Below are positions 60,872-64,000 of a stretch of 64,000 nt of DNA, in pieces. Both the position numbers and the translations under genes were made by a program. A model generated the notes under the pieces. It saw only the letters and a program-made list of their open reading frames with translations, had not been told where the DNA came from and did no database searches. Location: assembly GCF_014356525.2 (NCBI RefSeq), contig NC_052510.1, positions 53,128,045 to 53,192,044 of the forward strand, written 5' to 3'. The stretch comes from Nilaparvata lugens (taxonomy: Eukaryota > Arthropoda > Insecta > Hemiptera > Delphacidae). How positions within the stretch are numbered: the first letter of the stretch is position 1; every line of letters begins with the position of its first letter.

Positions 60872-61535
60872 CCTCTGTAAACTGTAATGGTTGAGTTAAA
60901 GGTCTACGCCATATCTTTGGACCTTTTTCTAATAGAATTCACAACCCAAGCTTTACATCTATTCATTTTTTCAAGATCATACTGTATATATTGATCTGGA
61001 TAATTGTATAAACAACTAAATTTGAAATGTATATTTTTGTTGAACTTATTATTTCTTTATATAATAGTAGGAATTAATCTATAAACTATAATCGTCAATA
61101 TTTGATCACATTTTTGATAAAATTGGCCCAATTGATTATTTTTAACAAGAATGAACAGCTAATATTACATCAAATAAATATACCGATATCAGCTACTTTT
61201 CTATTAAAAGCAGTGGCACCGCTGTTCTCCTATCTTTCTCCACTGCCATTAGAACGTGGACCTTTCTATAATTATATCTCCTGTTATCAACTACCGCCTA
61301 TGAATTCAATCGCCCCTCTGTAAAATATCTAAATATAACATGAAAATTATAGAACTTTTCTGCAATTAGTTATTCCAACAATATTTTTTGTAATATGATT
61401 TGATAATGAATGTGATCAACTCAATGAAAAGCTTTACCGTATCATAAAGCTTAAAGCGAAACTCTTGAAATCATATTATATTATAGATATTTTTTATTTA
61501 TTATACTGTAATACAGGATTTTATATGAACGGTCG
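60872..61535. other. Intron, no recognisable feature
   Basis: AT-rich. Frame 61102-61323 is unsupported. Confidence 0.45.
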
Positions 61536-61540
61536 GTTTT

Positions 61541-61654
61541 AAACTTGAATTTTAAAAAACTTTTGAAGTGAAAATGCACTTACTTTTGTAGTGACGATCG
61601 TTTCGACCTGTTGTTGGTCATCATCAGACTGACAGTTTTTTAAAATTCAAGTTT
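61541..61654. mobile_element. Fold-back with GTTTCGACC/CATCATCAG core
   Basis: Arms AAACTTGAATTTTAAAAAAC (61541-61560) and GTTTTTTAAAATTCAAGTTT (61635-61654) are perfect complements. The centre reads GATCGTTTCGACCTGTTG and GGTCATCATCAGACTG. Confidence 0.8.
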
Positions 61655-61689
61655 AATTTCAACAGTGAAAAAGTATGGATATACAACAG

Positions 61690-62000
61690 AGTAATTACTC
61701 CGTGTCGGTTTTATATGAAATCACACATTCTGCATGTGGGATTTTAGTGTTCCTTTTCTTGTTGTTTGCTCCCATAGTTCCTTTTTTATAGGAGTTTTCA
61801 CTTTTTATCTAGGTACTGCTGTATATCTCCTGTTAACTGTGTTTTTGAGTATTTTGCCTTCATTATTGTTTTATTTATCTGATATTCAAATATTGTATAC
61901 TGTCTATACATTTTTGCTTGTATCTGTTTTTCCACCGTTATTATTTTCTTGTATAATAGGTATTGGTTTTGTACCGTTGGAAGTTGAATAAATAAATAAT
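61690..62000 (+). repeat. Possible LINE 3' tail in intron
   Basis: T-rich sequence ending GGAAGTTGAATAAATAAATA (61979-61998), tail-like. The hydrophobic frame 61734-61991 stops inside the tail and reflects T-richness rather than a gene. Confidence 0.4.
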
Positions 62001-62042
62001 CTAGAGTTACCGGTATACTGTATCACATTTTTGAAATCGATG

Positions 62043-62290
62043 ATTGTTATTGAATCTCATTTATGAACATTGTTCTCTCAAAGAGCTAGGTATTTCATTT
62101 TCTCTTCAAGCTATAAATAAAATAATTGAAAATACTGTTTTCTATTGATTAAGTTATAGGACAGGGTTTTATACTGCCGTACTTGTTTTTTGTTCAATGA
62201 ACTAATGTAATATTACATTTTTAATATTGTAGATTGTTGGATCTCATTTTTGAACCTTGTTCTCTCAAAGAACTATTTCAACCTCTTGTG
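62043..62290. repeat. Direct repeat upstream of aquaporin exon
   Basis: GAATCTCATTTATGAACATT plus GTTCTCTCAAAGAGCTA (62053-62092) recurs as GGATCTCATTTTTGAACCTT plus GTTCTCTCAAAGAACTA (62239-62276), ending about 35 bases before the exon acceptor. Confidence 0.8.
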
Positions 62291-62310
62291 TTTTATTTGT
62301 TTGAACGCAG

Positions 62311-62520
62311 TTTATAACACCAGCGGCAGTGCGAGGCAACCTGGGTTCGACCACCCTGAACCCCGAGCTGGAGGCGGAGCAAGGGGTGCTGGTGGAGGCG
62401 GTCATCACCTTTGTGCTGGTGCTGGTCATTCAGGCGGTCTGCGATGAGAGGAGGACCGACCTCAAGAACGCCGCACCTCTGGCCGTCGGATTGGCTATCA
62501 CCACTTGTCATCTGTCTGCG
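62311..62520 (+). CDS. Aquaporin, exon with TM4-TM5; gene continues off window
   Basis: 70 codons from TTTGAACGCAG to GCG|GTACCT, phase 0 at both ends. It encodes FITPAAVRGNLGSTTLNPEL (loop C), EAEQGVLVEAVITFVLVLVI (TM4, with the conserved E of EAVITF), QAVCDERRTDLKNAAPLAVG (cytosolic loop D) and LAITTCHLSA (TM5). The His of TCHLSA aligns with AQP1 His180 of the selectivity filter, which fits a water-specific pore. The second NPA motif, the filter Arg, TM6 and the C-terminus must lie in following exons. The intronic codons after 62520 (VPIESF) are not part of the protein. Confidence 0.95.
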
Positions 62521-62647
62521 GTACCTATTGAATCATTCATTTGTAAATTATTTATTGAATTACATTGGCATACAGAGTGTCATTCATGCAGAAAGTAATA
62601 GAGTGGTCTATAATATGCTATGAGGCTGGGGGTTAGGTGCTATCAGT

Positions 62648-63034
62648 GAGTTAAGGCTGTTCGCTACACCTTTTTATTTTTATTTAAATTGGATAATCTT
62701 TTTCAATATAACTGTTAAGATCATTATAAGAGTGAGAAAAAGTGGCAACTGAAATTTTCAAGTGGTCTAATAAGCGAGTTAGTTTTTTAGTTTGGGAAGA
62801 TCAATTTTTTGAATTTTCAAGAGAAGTTCTAATAATATAGTCGAAATCTTTTTTGATCTGGAAAGAAAATGGGATCTGGAAAGTCAGCACTTCAACAACC
62901 CATAACTCGCTTATTAGACCACTTGAAAATTTCAGTTGCCACTTTTTCTCACTCTTATAATGATCTTAACAATTATATTGAAAAAGATTATCCCATTTAA
63001 ATAATGAAAAAAGTTTACCGAACAGCCTTAAATG
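62648..63034. mobile_element. Fold-back with TTAA target sites
   Basis: TTAAGGCTGTTCG at the left (62651) and CGAACAGCCTTAA at the right (63019-63031). Long arms match (ATTATAAGAGTGAGAAAAAG, TTTCAGTTGCCACTTTTTCT) around a centre with AATTTTTTGAATTTTCAAG. No frame. The TTAA duplication and terminal GGCTGT recall the 26675 and 53918 elements, but the internal sequence differs. Confidence 0.88.
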
Positions 63035-63094
63035 AGGGTTGTAGTCTAGGATGATCAGGCTAAAATAGGCTTGTAAGTGAGCTGCATCTAGGTG

Positions 63095-63610
63095 AAACAG
63101 GCTGAAAAAAACTTGTTACTGGTGATATTTTTCAAAGTTTTTTTATTTGTATACTATCAAGCTATCAAAATGAAAAAGTAATTATTATTTAACGAAAATC
63201 CTAAATAAATGCTGTAAATCACCCCGAAGACTTCTGCTTCTGCTGACATTGACAACAGGGTTAACAGCTAGATGGAAATTCGATGAGAACTACTATACAA
63301 AAATTGAATAGAACTACTATCCTACATTTTTGGATAGTAGTTCTCATCAAATTTCTATCTAGCTGTTAACCCTGTTGTCAATGTCTGCAGTACTGCAGCA
63401 GAAGTCTTCGGGGTGATTTACAGCATTTATTTAGGATTTTCGTTATATAATAATTATATATTAATTAGCATTTGAATAAATTCATTCTCTATTTAATTCC
63501 ATCTGTAAAATGAAAAAGTTTTTTCAGGAAAATTCTATTCCAATTATTACTTTTTGAGATATGAGCGCCTTAAGTTTAAGTTTTTGGGACAGATAGTTTC
63601 AAATTCGGTA
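63095..63610. mobile_element. Giant fold-back copy, one arm, split by insertion
   Basis: ACTGGTGATATTTTTCAAAG, CAAGCTATCAAAATGAAAAA and, after the insertion, TTTTTCAGGAAAATTC and TTTTTGAGATATGAGCGCC match the left arm of 53918-54552. The right arm is absent. The word AAAATGAAAAAGT occurs on both sides of the inserted element (63166-63180 region and 63508-63521). Confidence 0.78.
63181..63470. mobile_element. Fold-back element, fullest copy of ATTATTAAACGAAAAT family
   Basis: Left arm: TTATTTAACGAAAATCCTAA, TGCTGTAAATCACCCCGAAG, CAACAGGGTTAACAGCTAGA. The right arm mirrors these in reverse order (TCTAGCTGTTAACCCTGTTG-like, CTTCGGGGTGATTTACAGCA, TTAGGATTTTCGTT). An inner duplicate of GAACTACTAT surrounds the axis near 63320. 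No frame. Confidence 0.88.
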
Positions 63611-63614
63611 AGAA

Positions 63615-64000
63615 ATAAAGTTTGAGTTTTTCTTCGTCTAAATGCTGTTGTCTGAGTTCACCTTCATAGTATCAGCATGTCAGTTCCCAGAAAAGTCTTG
63701 ACTCATGCGAGTACCTAAAAACCTATCTGGTGAGTTGCGAACAATAATATTCGCAACCACCAAAAATACATGCAAATGATCAGTAACACAAGTACATAAA
63801 AATCGTATTATTAAGGAATGAGAAGTGAGAACTGAGAAGTATGTAAAGATTGTATTGAAAATGGATTATAAACACAATATTCTCACAGATTTCTCACAAG
63901 CCATACATCAGTAAAGCCTCATTTTGTAATCAGTTTACTGATCATATGAATGTATCAATATTTTACTTAAAATTCACGTGAAACGGATAAATATTTCTCA
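63615..64000. other. Intron, no recognisable feature
   Basis: AT-rich sequence to the window edge. Confidence 0.45.

Noticed and set aside
61734..61991. Hydrophobic 85-codon frame resembling a membrane protein
   Set aside because: T-rich sequence gives Phe/Leu by composition, and the frame stops inside an AATAAATAAATAA tail; probably repeat 3' UTR.

Overview
The window looks like a piece of an insect nuclear genome. It is AT-rich, gene-poor and crowded with non-LTR retrotransposon debris, fold-back (MITE-like) elements, microsatellites and local duplications. The only clear host gene is split into short exons by very long introns. Repeat style and the aquaporin sequence suggest a hemipteran, perhaps a planthopper, but this is inference from family resemblance; no search was run.

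The host gene is an orthodox insect aquaporin (MIP family, Drip/Prip-like) on the + strand. Three shared coding exons are clear: 45921-46120 (N-terminus, TM1-TM2), 60725-60868 (first NPA motif, TM3) and 62311-62520 (loop C, TM4 and most of TM5). All have GT-AG borders and matching phases. The second NPA motif and the C-terminus lie beyond the right edge. The first shared exon starts with two bases of a split codon, so an upstream exon must supply the start. Three candidates end in the compatible phase: 14951-15060, 28169-28208 and 34259-34316. Each follows a GC-richer, non-repetitive stretch that could be a promoter. If real, they would give isoforms differing only in the cytosolic N-terminus, with first introns of about 31, 18 and 12 kb.

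Layout. 0-9 kb: purine tracts, a 1-kb element with nested inverted repeats, old dispersed repeats and a possible orphan exon (5068-5124). 9.4-13.6 kb: a 5'-truncated LINE whose 3' half and flank are tandemly duplicated. 14.4-15.1 kb: candidate aquaporin promoter and first exon. 16-24 kb: fold-backs, nested insertions and a 5.6-kb ABC-AB-BC segmental repeat. 25.4-26.5 kb: a 167-bp minisatellite. 26.7-27.3 kb: a 620-bp fold-back. 27.5-28.2 and 33.6-34.3 kb: candidate alternative promoters and exons. 29 kb: a long AC array. 32-45 kb: MITEs, LINE tails and dispersed repeats. 45.9-62.5 kb: aquaporin exons separated by LINE fragments and fold-backs. 62.6-63.6 kb: more fold-backs, one nested in another.

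I found no evidence of a wholly new biological system. The most interesting signals are the set of phase-compatible alternative first exons, a recurring 3'-terminal stem-loop in several LINE tail families (with compensatory base changes), TTAA-flanked giant fold-backs sharing terminal GGCTGT, and microhomology-bounded tandem duplications.
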